A stretch of 64,000 bases of DNA from Pseudomonadota bacterium (lineage in GTDB: Bacteria; Myxococcota_A; Polyangia; Polyangiales; Polyangiaceae): NCBI GenBank assembly GCA_023423895.1, contig JAFAER010000240.1:22273-86272 (forward strand), written 5' to 3'. The stretch's first letter is position 1. The number at the start of each line of letters is the position of its first letter. The notes below the pieces were generated by a model that had not been told where the DNA came from, did no database searches, and saw only the letters and a program-made list of their open reading frames with translations. Position numbers and translations under genes: made by a program. Shown here piece after piece: positions 25,922-34,505 of this stretch.

Positions 25922-27293
25922 GTTTGACTACACGCGTTCTTTCGTGTTCGCGTCGCTCGCCCTTTCGGGACTCGTCATCGTGAACTGCTCGGGAGGTTCG
26001 GAGGACAATCCCTCGCCTCCCGCGGCAGACGCATCGACCCCAGATGCGAGCGAGAACTCGCCGCAGACGCAGCCAGCCGATGCCGGCTCAGGCCCGTCAC
26101 GCGACGCGTCTCAGCGAGACCTGTTTGCGTCCGATGCGGGGCCGGCCCCGGTGACGTGCACCGAGTCGCCGTGTGCGATCGCCCTGGTCACGACAGTCAC
26201 CCGTCAAGGAGGGGGACCTGCAGGCTTCTGCGTGCTCCTCGACGACGGTACGGTCGCCTGCTGGGGTCAGAACCGCGACGGGCAACTCGGGCGCGGTCCG
26301 GGGAACACGGTGAATAGCGCCGTTGCCCAGCGAGTCGTCGGGCTGACGAAGATCCGGCACCTCGATCATACCTGTGCGATCGACGACGACGGCGCGACAT
26401 GGTGCTGGGGAGCCGGCCCATTCCTCCGCTCGGCGAACGCGGCTTTCACGACCGAGCGCTCCCCCGTGAAGCTCGACATCCCGCCGGCGACGGCCATGTC
26501 CTTCTTCATCTTCGGGAACCCTGCCGTCGCCGTCGGCTGCGCGCTCGTCGACACCGGCGTGCTCTGCTGGGGAGCAAACGGCTTCGGACAGGTCCGTGTT
26601 CCCGTCCCGGGAGAGAGCGCGACCGCACCGACCCCGGCGACCCTCGTTGCCACGCCTGACGGAGCGCCGTTCAAGGGCATCTCGGTGGGGTACGCATCCT
26701 TCGCACTCCGTTCCGACGGGACTCTGTTGAGCTGGGGGAGGACGCCACCGCTTGGTCGCATGTCCTCTTTGTTTCCCGATCCGTATCCGAAACCGATCCC
26801 GCTCACCGGCGAGGCCGGCGTCTCCTACCTCGATGTGGCCAACGACAACGCGTGTGCCGTCGTCCAAGGCAACGTGTACTGCTGGGGCGCCGTGTTCAAG
26901 GATCGAACCGTGACGGATCTCAGTCGGGCGCTTCCTGCGCTCATCGAAACTCCGGAACCCGCCGTCAGCGTCGCGACCACGTCGTCGTACGGTAACGCGA
27001 ACTATCCCGAGCGCGGCTGCGTTTGCGGCGTCTCGGGCAGCGTTTACTGCTGGGGCAACAACGCGAGCGGTCAGGTCGGCGACGGAACGTACGAATACGC
27101 GCACAAGCCGGCGAAGGTCATGAACCTCCCGGCCCCCGCCTCCGTGGTGCGAACGATGCCGGGAGCGACCTGCGCCCTCCTCACGACGGGCAAGGTCTAC
27201 TGCTGGGGCGAGAACTCGACAGGAGAGCTCGGCAACGGCTTCATCGGCGATCCGAGCAACGTGCCGATCGAGGTCGCGTTGCCCGCCAATTGA
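25896..27293 (+). CDS. Module A gene 8: RCC1-repeat lipoprotein
   Basis: A 465-residue protein with a hydrophobic signal ending IVNC (Cys 31) and a Pro/Asp/Ala linker. Seven RCC1-type blades follow, marked by CWG motifs: VACWGQNRDGQLGRG, TWCWGAGPF, VLCWGANGFGQV, LLSWGRTPPLG, VYCWGAVF, VYCWGNNASGQVGDG and VYCWGENSTGELGNG. This is a seven-bladed RCC1 propeller as used for protein-protein contacts. The ATG at 25896 overlaps the preceding gene by 26 nt; a shorter start is possible but would cut the signal peptide. It is the last gene of module A. Confidence 0.88.
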   Translation: MRTTRRLREFDYTRSFVFASLALSGLVIVNCSGGSEDNPSPPAADASTPDASENSPQTQPADAGSGPSRDASQRDLFASDAGPAPVTCTESPCAIALVTTVTRQGGGPAGFCVLLDDGTVACWGQNRDGQLGRGPGNTVNSAVAQRVVGLTKIRHLDHTCAIDDDGATWCWGAGPFLRSANAAFTTERSPVKLDIPPATAMSFFIFGNPAVAVGCALVDTGVLCWGANGFGQVRVPVPGESATAPTPATLVATPDGAPFKGISVGYASFALRSDGTLLSWGRTPPLGRMSSLFPDPYPKPIPLTGEAGVSYLDVANDNACAVVQGNVYCWGAVFKDRTVTDLSRALPALIETPEPAVSVATTSSYGNANYPERGCVCGVSGSVYCWGNNASGQVGDGTYEYAHKPAKVMNLPAPASVVRTMPGATCALLTTGKVYCWGENSTGELGNGFIGDPSNVPIEVALPAN

Positions 27294-27655
27294 ACGCGTT
27301 CTCACCACGTCACTCGCGCTAGGGCTCCAGTCCGGCCCTCGAGCGCCTGAGGCCGCTTGTCGGTCCATCGGGCCGGGCCGTGGAGCTCCGCGCCTCGTGC
27401 CTCGCGCCTCGCGCCGACCATCCGAGAGATGGAACAGGAAGAGCGGAAGGGCGGAAGGTTCGCGAGCTGCGCGAGCGCGGTCGAACACCGAGGATCCCCC
27501 AAGAATCCTTCCGATCTTCCGCCCTTCCTGTGAAACTTCTCGTCAAGCGCCGAAGAAGGCAGGACGCCAGGAGCACGAGGCGACCAGCACAAAATCGAAA
27601 GCGCCCGCTGCCTTCGTGAATGAAGGCAAGGCGGGCGCGTTCGGATACGTGACGA
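27294..27655. other. Intergenic region between module A and the S1-domain gene
   Basis: This 362-bp gap between converging genes holds no credible gene. Besides the terminator hairpin at 27588-27638, it has a 13-bp perfect inverted repeat, GGAAGGGCGGAAG at 27445-27457 and CTTCCGCCCTTCC at 27516-27528, with a 58-nt loop; the arms extend imperfectly to about 24 bp (AGGAAGAGC.../...CTTCCTG). It could be the transcription end of module A or a relic of a small repeat element. Minor CGCCTCG direct repeats lie at 27388-27415. Confidence 0.5.
27588..27638 (-). terminator. Rho-independent terminator of the S1-domain gene
   Basis: Read on the minus strand, 17 bp after the stop codon of the S1-domain gene, a long stem forms: GCGCCCGC (27601-27608) pairs with GCGGGCGC (27631-27638) and TGCCTTC (27609-27615) with GAAGGCA (27622-27628), with a 6-nt loop and a 2-nt bulge. 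The minus-strand sequence then runs TTTCGATTTT, the expected T-rich tract. It is the clearest intrinsic terminator in the window. Confidence 0.85.
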
Positions 27656-29893
27656 CTACTTGTTCGGCGTGATGTTCCGCTTGGCGAGGAGATCGGCGAA
27701 CGTGCCGAACTTCGCCTCGCGCTTCACCTGCGCGCGGTACTGCTGGTACGCGTTGCGCTCGTTCTCTTCGTTGAGCGCCTTGATCGAGAGCTTCAGCTCG
27801 CCGCGACGAGGATCGTGCTCGACGATCTTCGCTTCGAGCTGCTTCCCGACCGGGAACAGCTTCCGCAGCTCGGTTCCGCGCGGGGTTCCCGTCGCGGCCG
27901 CGCTGATGAAGCCGCGGGCGTTGCGGCCCGTCGCGCCGAGGACGCGGACGACGATGCCGCCCGACTCCGGGTTCACGACGACGACCTTGACGATCTTGTG
28001 GATCTGGATGCGCTGCGGCTCCTCGTTCGCCGCTTCACCGGTGGGCGCCGGGTGCAGGGCGATGCGGTGCTGCCGCGGGTCGACGCTCGCGACGACGACG
28101 TCGATCTCGTCGCCGACCTTCACCACCTCTTCCGGGTGCTCGATGCGCTTCACCGAGAGATCGGCGGTGTGGATCAGGCCGTCGATGCCCGACTCGAGCT
28201 CGATGAACGCGCCGAACGGCTGCAGGCGGGCGACCTTGCCCTTGTGCTTCGTTCCCTGCGCGTACTTCTGCGCGACCTGCATCCAGGGGTCTTCGATGGC
28301 CGCCTTGCGCGAGAGCCAGAGCTTCCCGCGCTCGTCGAGGCGAAGGATCTTCACCTTCACGGTCTCGCCGACCTTGAAGACGTCCTTCGGCTGATCGGCG
28401 CGGTTGTGGCTCATCTCGCTGAGCGGGACGAGGCCTTCGACACCGCCGACGTCGACGAAGGCTCCGAACGGGACGACCGTGCGGACGACGCCGTCGACGA
28501 CCGAGCCCATCTGGATGTTCTTCAGCGCCTCGTCGCGCTTCTCCTTCGCCTCGGTCTCGAGCATCGCGCGGCGCGAGAGGACGACGTCGCGCCCGCGCTT
28601 GGCGTACTGGGTGACCGCGAACGGGAGACGCTTGCCGACGAGATGCGAGAGATCGGCGCCCGGTCGGAGCTCGACGTGCGAGGCCGGCGCGAACGCGCGG
28701 AGGCCGTCGACGTCGACCTCGACACCGCCCTTGATGGTGCCGGTGACGAGACCGAAGATCAGCGCGCCCGAGCGGGACGCCTCGGCAACGACGGGCTTCG
28801 CCTTCTGCACCCTCTTCGGATGGTGCGTGAGGACGACGAGACCGCCGCGGCCACCGTCATTGTGGACGAGGCCGACGAACGATGCGCCGGGCTCGAGGAT
28901 GACGCGCGGGAGCTGCGGGCTCTTCTCCTCCGGAGCGCCCTCGGTGGCCGCGCCTTCGGTGGCCGCGCCTTCGGTGGCCGCGCCTTCGGTGGCCGCGCCT
29001 TCGGTGGTTGCACCGTCGGTGGGAGCGCCTTCCGTGGGAGCGCCGTCGGCACCAGGCGCCGCTTCGGCGGCGGGAGCAGCTTCGACGGCGACCGGCTCGG
29101 CAGCAGGGGTCGCCTGCTCCGCGCTCGGCTCGACAGCCGCGCCTTCGGACTCGGTCGGCTCGGCCTGCGCCGCGTCGCCCGTCGTCCCGTTGGTCTCACC
29201 CGCGGCGGCAGCAACGTCGACCGAGGAGTCGGCGGCGCCGCTCGCGCGTGCAGCGGCGAGCTCGTCGGCCTCCTTCTTGTCGGCCTTCGTGTACTCCTCG
29301 ACGTCGTCCTCGGTGATGAGGAGCTCGCGAAGATCGAAAATCGCCTTCGCCTTGCCGGAGAGGTCGACGAACAGCGCGTCTTCGGTGAACTCGATCACCT
29401 TTCCGAAGACGACGTCACCGACGTTGAACGCCGGGCGCTCGCGCTCGACACGCTCGCGCTTGGGCTTCGGCGGGCGCTGCTGCTGCGGACGAGCTTCTCC
29501 GCCTTCAGTCGCCGCGGCGCCTTCTTCGCCTGCGGGCGCGCCTTCGGCGGACGCCTGCCCTTCGGCCTGCGCGCCGGGCTTCTTCTTGCGCCGGCGGCGA
29601 CGACGCTTCTTCGGTGCGCCTTCGGTGGTGGTTCCGGGCGCGGCGCCCGCGTCGGCGTTTTCGCCATCGCCGCCGTCGCCTTCGTCTCCGCCGTCGTCAT
29701 CTCCCGAGGCTTCGGCAGCATCGGCAGCGGGAGAAGCCGCATCGACGGGGGCGTCGGCGCGATCCTCCTTGGCGGGTTCGGGAGCGTTGGCGGGCGAAGC
29801 CTCGACCGGCTGCGCAGCATCGGTCGATGCCTGCGGCGACGGAGCGTCGGCGCCGGGAGGAGTGTTCGGGTTGGTGGTCTGGGGGTCGGTCAT
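27656..29893 (-). CDS. Long S1 RNA-binding-domain protein (30S ribosomal protein S1-like)
   Basis: A 745-residue protein. The first 150 residues are low-complexity (Ala/Pro/Glu/Asp, with a KKRRRRRRKKK patch at about 95-105). A first S1 fold begins at about 155 (FNVGDVVFGKVIEFTEDALF) but is interrupted by a roughly 130-residue Ala/Glu/Thr insertion (about 200-328). Three clear S1 domains follow at about 376-441, 461-530 (GSVVDGVVRTVVPFGAFVDV) and 548-614 (GKVARLQPFGAFIELESGI), and a weaker one at about 630-705. S1 proteins bind mRNA and help initiation. Whether this is the genuine S1 or an accessory paralog cannot be settled here; the acidic/basic N-terminus is unlike standard RpsA. A strong terminator follows. 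Confidence 0.85.
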   Translation of the reverse strand: MTDPQTTNPNTPPGADAPSPQASTDAAQPVEASPANAPEPAKEDRADAPVDAASPAADAAEASGDDDGGDEGDGGDGENADAGAAPGTTTEGAPKKRRRRRRKKKPGAQAEGQASAEGAPAGEEGAAATEGGEARPQQQRPPKPKRERVERERPAFNVGDVVFGKVIEFTEDALFVDLSGKAKAIFDLRELLITEDDVEEYTKADKKEADELAAARASGAADSSVDVAAAAGETNGTTGDAAQAEPTESEGAAVEPSAEQATPAAEPVAVEAAPAAEAAPGADGAPTEGAPTDGATTEGAATEGAATEGAATEGAATEGAPEEKSPQLPRVILEPGASFVGLVHNDGGRGGLVVLTHHPKRVQKAKPVVAEASRSGALIFGLVTGTIKGGVEVDVDGLRAFAPASHVELRPGADLSHLVGKRLPFAVTQYAKRGRDVVLSRRAMLETEAKEKRDEALKNIQMGSVVDGVVRTVVPFGAFVDVGGVEGLVPLSEMSHNRADQPKDVFKVGETVKVKILRLDERGKLWLSRKAAIEDPWMQVAQKYAQGTKHKGKVARLQPFGAFIELESGIDGLIHTADLSVKRIEHPEEVVKVGDEIDVVVASVDPRQHRIALHPAPTGEAANEEPQRIQIHKIVKVVVVNPESGGIVVRVLGATGRNARGFISAAATGTPRGTELRKLFPVGKQLEAKIVEHDPRRGELKLSIKALNEENERNAYQQYRAQVKREAKFGTFADLLAKRNITPNK
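28934..29050. repeat. 15-bp tandem repeat inside the S1-domain gene
   Basis: The unit CCTTCGGTGGCCGCG (plus strand) is repeated four times almost perfectly, followed by three to four diverged copies (for example CCTTCCGTGGGAGCG). It encodes the GAATE/GAPTE pentapeptide repeat at about residues 284-322 of the S1-domain protein. The unit is a multiple of three, so copy-number change would keep the frame. Confidence 0.85.
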
Positions 29894-30120
29894 GGCGAAA
29901 ACGCGGGCAAATGCCCTGCTGAAGCGGGGCGCACCTTAGCGCACGGGCCGGGAGGCGCGCCAGACCCGTCTTTCACGGGGTCCGTCGTGGTGGATGGTGA
30001 TGGTGCGGGGATGGTGCGGTGAGCGCGGAGACGAGAGCCTGTCGAGGGTGATGAGAATGACGAGTGAATCGAGCGGATGGAACCGGAACGGTCCAGACTG
30101 CCCTCGAAGGGACGTAGAAC

Positions 30121-31830
30121 CTAACGACTTGCTTGTGCCGCGCCAACCTGCGCAGCAGCGATCGACGTCGACGGCGCCACGGCTGCGGTAGCGCTCACCA
30201 CCGAGTGCGGTCCGCGGGCGCGGAGGTGAGCCGGCCGGGTCCCGGCGGGCGCGATGGCGTCGAAAGCGAGGCCGTGAGCCGCAAGGCGATTCTGGTAGTA
30301 GAAAAGGAGCCGCGTGTCTCGGAGAACGAGCTCGGCACCGCGCGGGGCGAGCACTTCGTTCGTGTGGTAGCCGGCAAAAGCGCGCAGAGCGTCGTCGACG
30401 ATGGCGTCCCCGCGCTTGCCCTTGAGGCCGGGCGCCACGGCGATCTCTCCGCGCTCTTCGAGGACGGTCAGGCGCTCGACGAGCACGTCGACGTCCTCGG
30501 CGAGCTCGGCACGCGGGACCGTGACGTCGTCGCGATGCCGCAGGACCGTGAAGAGGTCCGCCTTCCCGACCGCCCGCCGGAGGCGCTCGAACGCGCAGGC
30601 CGCGACGGCGTGCGTCGCCATCACCACCGTGTCGCGCTTGAACGCCTCGACGATGCGCTCGCCGAGCTCGCGGGTGTATTCCGCGTCGCGCGCGGGGTCG
30701 AGCGTGGGCTTGCCGTTCCTACCGATGACGTAGCTCTCGGCGTCGACCGGCCGACCGTGCGAGTCGTGGCTCACCCCCTCGTCGTCGACGTGATTGCCGA
30801 AACAATCGAGCGGTTGCGAGAAGCGAATCACGCAAGCACCGTCGAGCCCGAGGAGCTTGTTCGAGAACGCCGCCACGCGGCCGATGCGCGTCGACTCGTC
30901 GTCCTCGATGATGTAGCGGGCTTTTCCTTCTTCCTGGAGGAAGTCGTCGATCAGCGTCTCCGCCTCCAGCGTGAGCAGATAGTTGATCGTCGCCGGGACG
31001 AAGAAGACCGGCTGCTTTCGGCCACGGGCCGTCGTCCGGACGAACGCTTCGATCCCCGTGCCCGCAAGCCCGAGCTTGAGCCTCCGCTCGACGCCTCCCG
31101 AACGCGACCGCGTCCCTCCGGGGAAGAAGAGCGAGTGGTAGCCGCGCTCGATCAGCACGGACGAGTACGTCTTCAGGACGTCCTTGTAGAGCGAGTGCCG
31201 CAGGCGGCGGTCGACGCGATACGCGCCGAGGTTGTGCATGAAGTAGCTCAGCACCGGATTGGTGAAGAGGTTCTTGCCCGCTCCGTAGACGGCCGGCGGC
31301 AGCCCCGCGCGCTCGATGGCAAAGCCGAACACGACGGAGTCGAGGTTCGACAGATGCGTCGGCACGAAGACGACCGTGCCGATCTCGGTCAGCCGTCGGA
31401 TGTGCTCGCGCGGGCCCTGCACCAGGATGCGGCCGTCGAGCGCGGTGAGGTCGAACGAGCCCGGCAGATTCCGCAACGTCGCCCGCGGCGACAGCAGCGC
31501 TCCGAGCAGCGGGGCCGTGACGCGCGACGCGAACTTGTAGACGCGCCGGTCGAAGTTCCCCGCGACGTCCCACGCGTAGTGCTCCGCGTAGTGCTTGAGC
31601 CGATCGCGCAGCTCGCCGTCCGTCATCCGCCCGAGCTGCGCGGCAAGAGACCGCCACTCCGCGAGCTCCGGATGACCCGAGCTCTGCAGCCGCTTCGTCT
31701 CGAGGTACGCCGCCTCGTTCAGGGCGAGCAGCGGATCTTTGGTGTGGGACGTCACGCGATGGACGACCTCTTCCACGATCGAAGAACGAGCCGCGTTGAA
31801 ACCGAAGATCGGTGCACTCACGAGCTCCAT
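30121..31830 (-). CDS. Glycerol-3-phosphate / lysophospholipid acyltransferase (PlsC/PlsB superfamily)
   Basis: A 569-residue acyltransferase. Motif I is HLSNLD at 159-164 (the HX4D catalytic pair), motif II is GAYRVDR at 202-208, and motif III is FFPGGTRSRSG at 235-245, where the usual FPEG is FPGG. The long N- and C-terminal parts are helical and recall PlsB-type glycerol-3-phosphate acyltransferases, which are also much longer than PlsC. It would acylate glycerol-3-phosphate or a lysophospholipid at the inner membrane. The ATG at 31830 is followed by a plausible family N-terminus. It lies 122 bp downstream of the creatininase-like gene on the same strand. The Gly in motif III argues for checking activity. 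Confidence 0.87.
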   Translation of the reverse strand: MELVSAPIFGFNAARSSIVEEVVHRVTSHTKDPLLALNEAAYLETKRLQSSGHPELAEWRSLAAQLGRMTDGELRDRLKHYAEHYAWDVAGNFDRRVYKFASRVTAPLLGALLSPRATLRNLPGSFDLTALDGRILVQGPREHIRRLTEIGTVVFVPTHLSNLDSVVFGFAIERAGLPPAVYGAGKNLFTNPVLSYFMHNLGAYRVDRRLRHSLYKDVLKTYSSVLIERGYHSLFFPGGTRSRSGGVERRLKLGLAGTGIEAFVRTTARGRKQPVFFVPATINYLLTLEAETLIDDFLQEEGKARYIIEDDESTRIGRVAAFSNKLLGLDGACVIRFSQPLDCFGNHVDDEGVSHDSHGRPVDAESYVIGRNGKPTLDPARDAEYTRELGERIVEAFKRDTVVMATHAVAACAFERLRRAVGKADLFTVLRHRDDVTVPRAELAEDVDVLVERLTVLEERGEIAVAPGLKGKRGDAIVDDALRAFAGYHTNEVLAPRGAELVLRDTRLLFYYQNRLAAHGLAFDAIAPAGTRPAHLRARGPHSVVSATAAVAPSTSIAAAQVGAAQASR

Positions 31831-31952
31831 GGAACCCCCCTCCACGCCTCGCGTAAAGCCGCGAAGCGCTCGGCTCCGCCGATCCGCACCCGGACCAGCG
31901 GCACCGCCTTCCCCGGATCGCCCGAGCGAGGATGCCGGGGCTGCCGGCGTCG

Positions 31953-32729
31953 TCACCGAGGCGCGTCGGCGTCGCGGCGCTTTTCGAGAGCTTCGACCAC
32001 TTCGGTAACGACCATCGTCACGAGACGCGCGTAGAGGTCTTCTCCCTCTTCGCGCGTCGCCTCCGACGGGGCGCCGGTGTACGCGCGCTCCATCCCGATC
32101 TCGCGGAACGTGCTCTTGCCCGCCTTGATGGCCTCGCTCAAGCTGAGCGCGACGTTGGGCAGCGCGCCGGCCGAATCGCGCACGGCCCTGCCGGCCGCCA
32201 GCACGAGCGACGTCTCGTAACGTCCCGCGTGGCAGTCGCCGCGCTTGAACTCGTCGGACAGGGTCCGCCCCCATCGCCGGGTGAGCGGGCAGGCGACCGA
32301 TCCTGCGCCCGGAGGAAGCCCGGCAACGGCGGCGCGAACCGCAGCGTCGTGCGCCGGCTCGAGGTGGTTGTTGATGAAGCAGACGTGCGCGAACCCCGTC
32401 GCGAGCAGACGCTCGGCGATGGCGCGCAGCCAGGACGTCAGGAGATCCGGCGGGACGCCGATCGCCCCGGCGAACCCTTGCGCGTATTCGGTGACTCCGT
32501 AGGGCACGCTCGGCGCCACGACGGCCTGGATGCCGCGCTGCTCGAGCGCGCCGACGGCGCGAACGGCGCACGTCTCGCTGATCGTCGTGTCCGTGTGGAG
32601 CGGCAGGTGCGGGCCGTGCGGCTCGACGCTCCCGACCGGCACGAGCGCGACCGCGGGCGAGCTCCCGAGGACCTCGGTGAGCTCCTCGAACGTGAGATCG
32701 GCCAGATGGTGGGGGAGCCGCGACGTCAT
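31953..32729 (-). CDS. Creatininase-family metal-dependent amidohydrolase
   Basis: A 258-residue protein of the creatininase / MftE / formamidase-like fold. The first metal motif VPVGSVEPHGPHLPLHTDT (residues about 31-49) is well conserved, including E, H and D ligands. The second motif, usually NGHGGN, reads INNHLEPAH, a clear deviation that may change the substrate. A late Glu-rich part (GEDLYARLVTM) matches the family's end. Its start overlaps the CoA-ligase stop by one base (TGATG), so the two are coupled. Context with a CoA ligase and an acyltransferase suggests lipid or aromatic amide chemistry, but this is only inference. Confidence 0.85.
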   Translation of the reverse strand: MTSRLPHHLADLTFEELTEVLGSSPAVALVPVGSVEPHGPHLPLHTDTTISETCAVRAVGALEQRGIQAVVAPSVPYGVTEYAQGFAGAIGVPPDLLTSWLRAIAERLLATGFAHVCFINNHLEPAHDAAVRAAVAGLPPGAGSVACPLTRRWGRTLSDEFKRGDCHAGRYETSLVLAAGRAVRDSAGALPNVALSLSEAIKAGKSTFREIGMERAYTGAPSEATREEGEDLYARLVTMVVTEVVEALEKRRDADAPR

Positions 32730-34363
32730 CACGCCTTCCCGCCGGCGCTGCGAGCGCGGAGCGCCTTCTTGTCGACCTTCCCGCGGTCGTTCTTCGGCAG
32801 GTCGTCGACGAACTCCACGACGCGCGGATACTTGTACTTCGCAAGGTTCGTCCGTACGTGCTCCTGGAGCTCCGTCGCGAGCGCCGGGCTGGCCGCATGG
32901 CCCGCGCGCGCGACGATGAAGGCCTTCGTCTTCACGAGCCCGTCTTCTTCGATCCCGATGACGGCCGCGGCCGCGACCGCGGGGTGCTCGAGGAGACACT
33001 CTTCCACCTCGAGCGGCGCAACCCACTGCCCGCCCACCTTGAGCAGGTCGTCGGCGCGCCCGGCGAAGTAGAGGTAGCCCTCCTCGTCGACGCGGAACAG
33101 GTCGCCGGTCCGGCACCAGTGGCCGTGGAACGTGCGCCAGCTCTTGTCGCGGTCGAGCCAGTAGCCCTGGCTGACGCTGTCGCCCTTCACCCAGAGCACG
33201 CCGATCTCGCCGGGCGCACACGGCGTCGCACCGGCGCCCTCGGCCTCCTCTGGAAGCACGCGGAGCTCGTAGCCCTCGACCACCTTGCCGAGCGATCCGG
33301 GCTTGATGTCACCGGGCCGATTCGACGCGTAGATGTGGAACATCTCCGCCGACCCGATGCCGTCGTAGACGTCGCTGTGGAAGCGATCGAGCCAACGGCG
33401 AAGGAGCGGCTCGGGCAAGGCCTCACCCGCAGACAGCGAGAAGCGGATGCTCGAGAAGTCGAGACCGGGCTTGCCCGCGTTCTTCAGCTCGTCGTCGTGC
33501 TCGAGCAGCTTGCCGAGCATCGTCGGGACGTTCGTCACGATCGTCGGGCGGTACATCGCGATCGCGTTCGCGAGGCTCTCGGGCGTGGGTCGCTCGCTGA
33601 AGAGGCCGGCGGTCGCTCCGACGGCGAACGGGAACATGAGGTTCGTGCCGGTCGCATAACCGAAGAAGAGGCGCGGCACGCTGATCGTCACGTCGTCGCG
33701 CCGATAGCCGACGGTCTTCTTCGCGTAGACCTCGGTGTTGAACGCGAAGTCGCGCTGCGTGTGCACGTTGGCCTTCGGCTCACCGGTCGATCCGCTCGTG
33801 AAGAGCCAGATCGCGGGCTCGTCGCGATGCATCTTCACCGGGTCCATCGGACGGCTCGCGTCGAGCGCAGGCGCGAGCTCCTTCACCTTGCCCGAAAAGG
33901 TCGTCGTCGTGAGGCGCGCCTCGGGATCGCTCCCGGTGGCGGCGTCCGGCACGACGAACATGGCCTGCACCTCGCTCCCCTCCGCCTCGACGATCGGCCG
34001 AAGGAGCTCGGCGACCTGCGGCACGGTCACGATGGCCGTCGCGCGCGTGTAGCCGACGAGGTACTCGAACGTCTCCGGCGGAGCGAGCGGATTGCCCATC
34101 GCGACCACGGCGCCTCGTGCGAGCGTCGCGAAGAACGTCCACGCGAAGGGCGGCACGTCGGGGAGGATGATGAGCACGCGTTCGCCGCGGCGGACACCTG
34201 CCTCCGCGAGCAGACCTGTCATCCGCCGCGTCTTGTCGGCGACGGCCTCGTACGTCCAGCTCCGATCGCCGAACCGTATCGCCGTCTTCTTTCCGAGCCC
34301 CTCGGCGAGGCGGTCGAAGAGGAAATAGCGGGCCAGGCTGAGGTCGTCGGGGAACGCGATCAC
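32729..34363 (-). CDS. Benzoate/4-hydroxybenzoate-CoA ligase-like AMP-forming enzyme
   Basis: A 544-residue adenylate-forming enzyme. The ATP-binding loop is WLFTSGSTGEPKANVH, the aromatic-ligase motif is YDGIGSAEMFHIYASN and the hinge region is YLYFAGRADDLLKVGGQWVAP; the catalytic Lys lies in PKNDRGKVDKKAL at the C-terminus. The GSAEMFHI form of motif A5 is typical of benzoate-CoA ligases. It makes an acyl-adenylate and then the CoA thioester of an aromatic acid. The start is taken as the GTG at 34363 (VIAFPDDLSLARY), matching family N-termini; a GTG further upstream is possible. It is coupled to the creatininase-like gene. Confidence 0.9.
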   Translation of the reverse strand: MIAFPDDLSLARYFLFDRLAEGLGKKTAIRFGDRSWTYEAVADKTRRMTGLLAEAGVRRGERVLIILPDVPPFAWTFFATLARGAVVAMGNPLAPPETFEYLVGYTRATAIVTVPQVAELLRPIVEAEGSEVQAMFVVPDAATGSDPEARLTTTTFSGKVKELAPALDASRPMDPVKMHRDEPAIWLFTSGSTGEPKANVHTQRDFAFNTEVYAKKTVGYRRDDVTISVPRLFFGYATGTNLMFPFAVGATAGLFSERPTPESLANAIAMYRPTIVTNVPTMLGKLLEHDDELKNAGKPGLDFSSIRFSLSAGEALPEPLLRRWLDRFHSDVYDGIGSAEMFHIYASNRPGDIKPGSLGKVVEGYELRVLPEEAEGAGATPCAPGEIGVLWVKGDSVSQGYWLDRDKSWRTFHGHWCRTGDLFRVDEEGYLYFAGRADDLLKVGGQWVAPLEVEECLLEHPAVAAAAVIGIEEDGLVKTKAFIVARAGHAASPALATELQEHVRTNLAKYKYPRVVEFVDDLPKNDRGKVDKKALRARSAGGKA

Positions 34364-34505
34364 GGGGTACCGGCTTACCCCCGAGCCGGGCCGCGACACA
34401 AGCGATACGGCGCGGTCGCCTCCGCTGTTCGTCCCGCTTCCTCCTCCGCTCTTTGCCCCCGCTCTTTGCCCCGCTCTTCCCCGCCGCCTCTTCGCCCCGC
34501 ACGGA

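Noticed and set aside
28934..29050. Regular 15-bp repeats as a possible CRISPR array
   Set aside because: Units are contiguous without spacers, and they encode a pentapeptide repeat in the S1-domain gene.
32140..32330. Small frame within the creatininase-like gene
   Set aside because: Shadow frame inside a conserved coding gene with no independent start signal.
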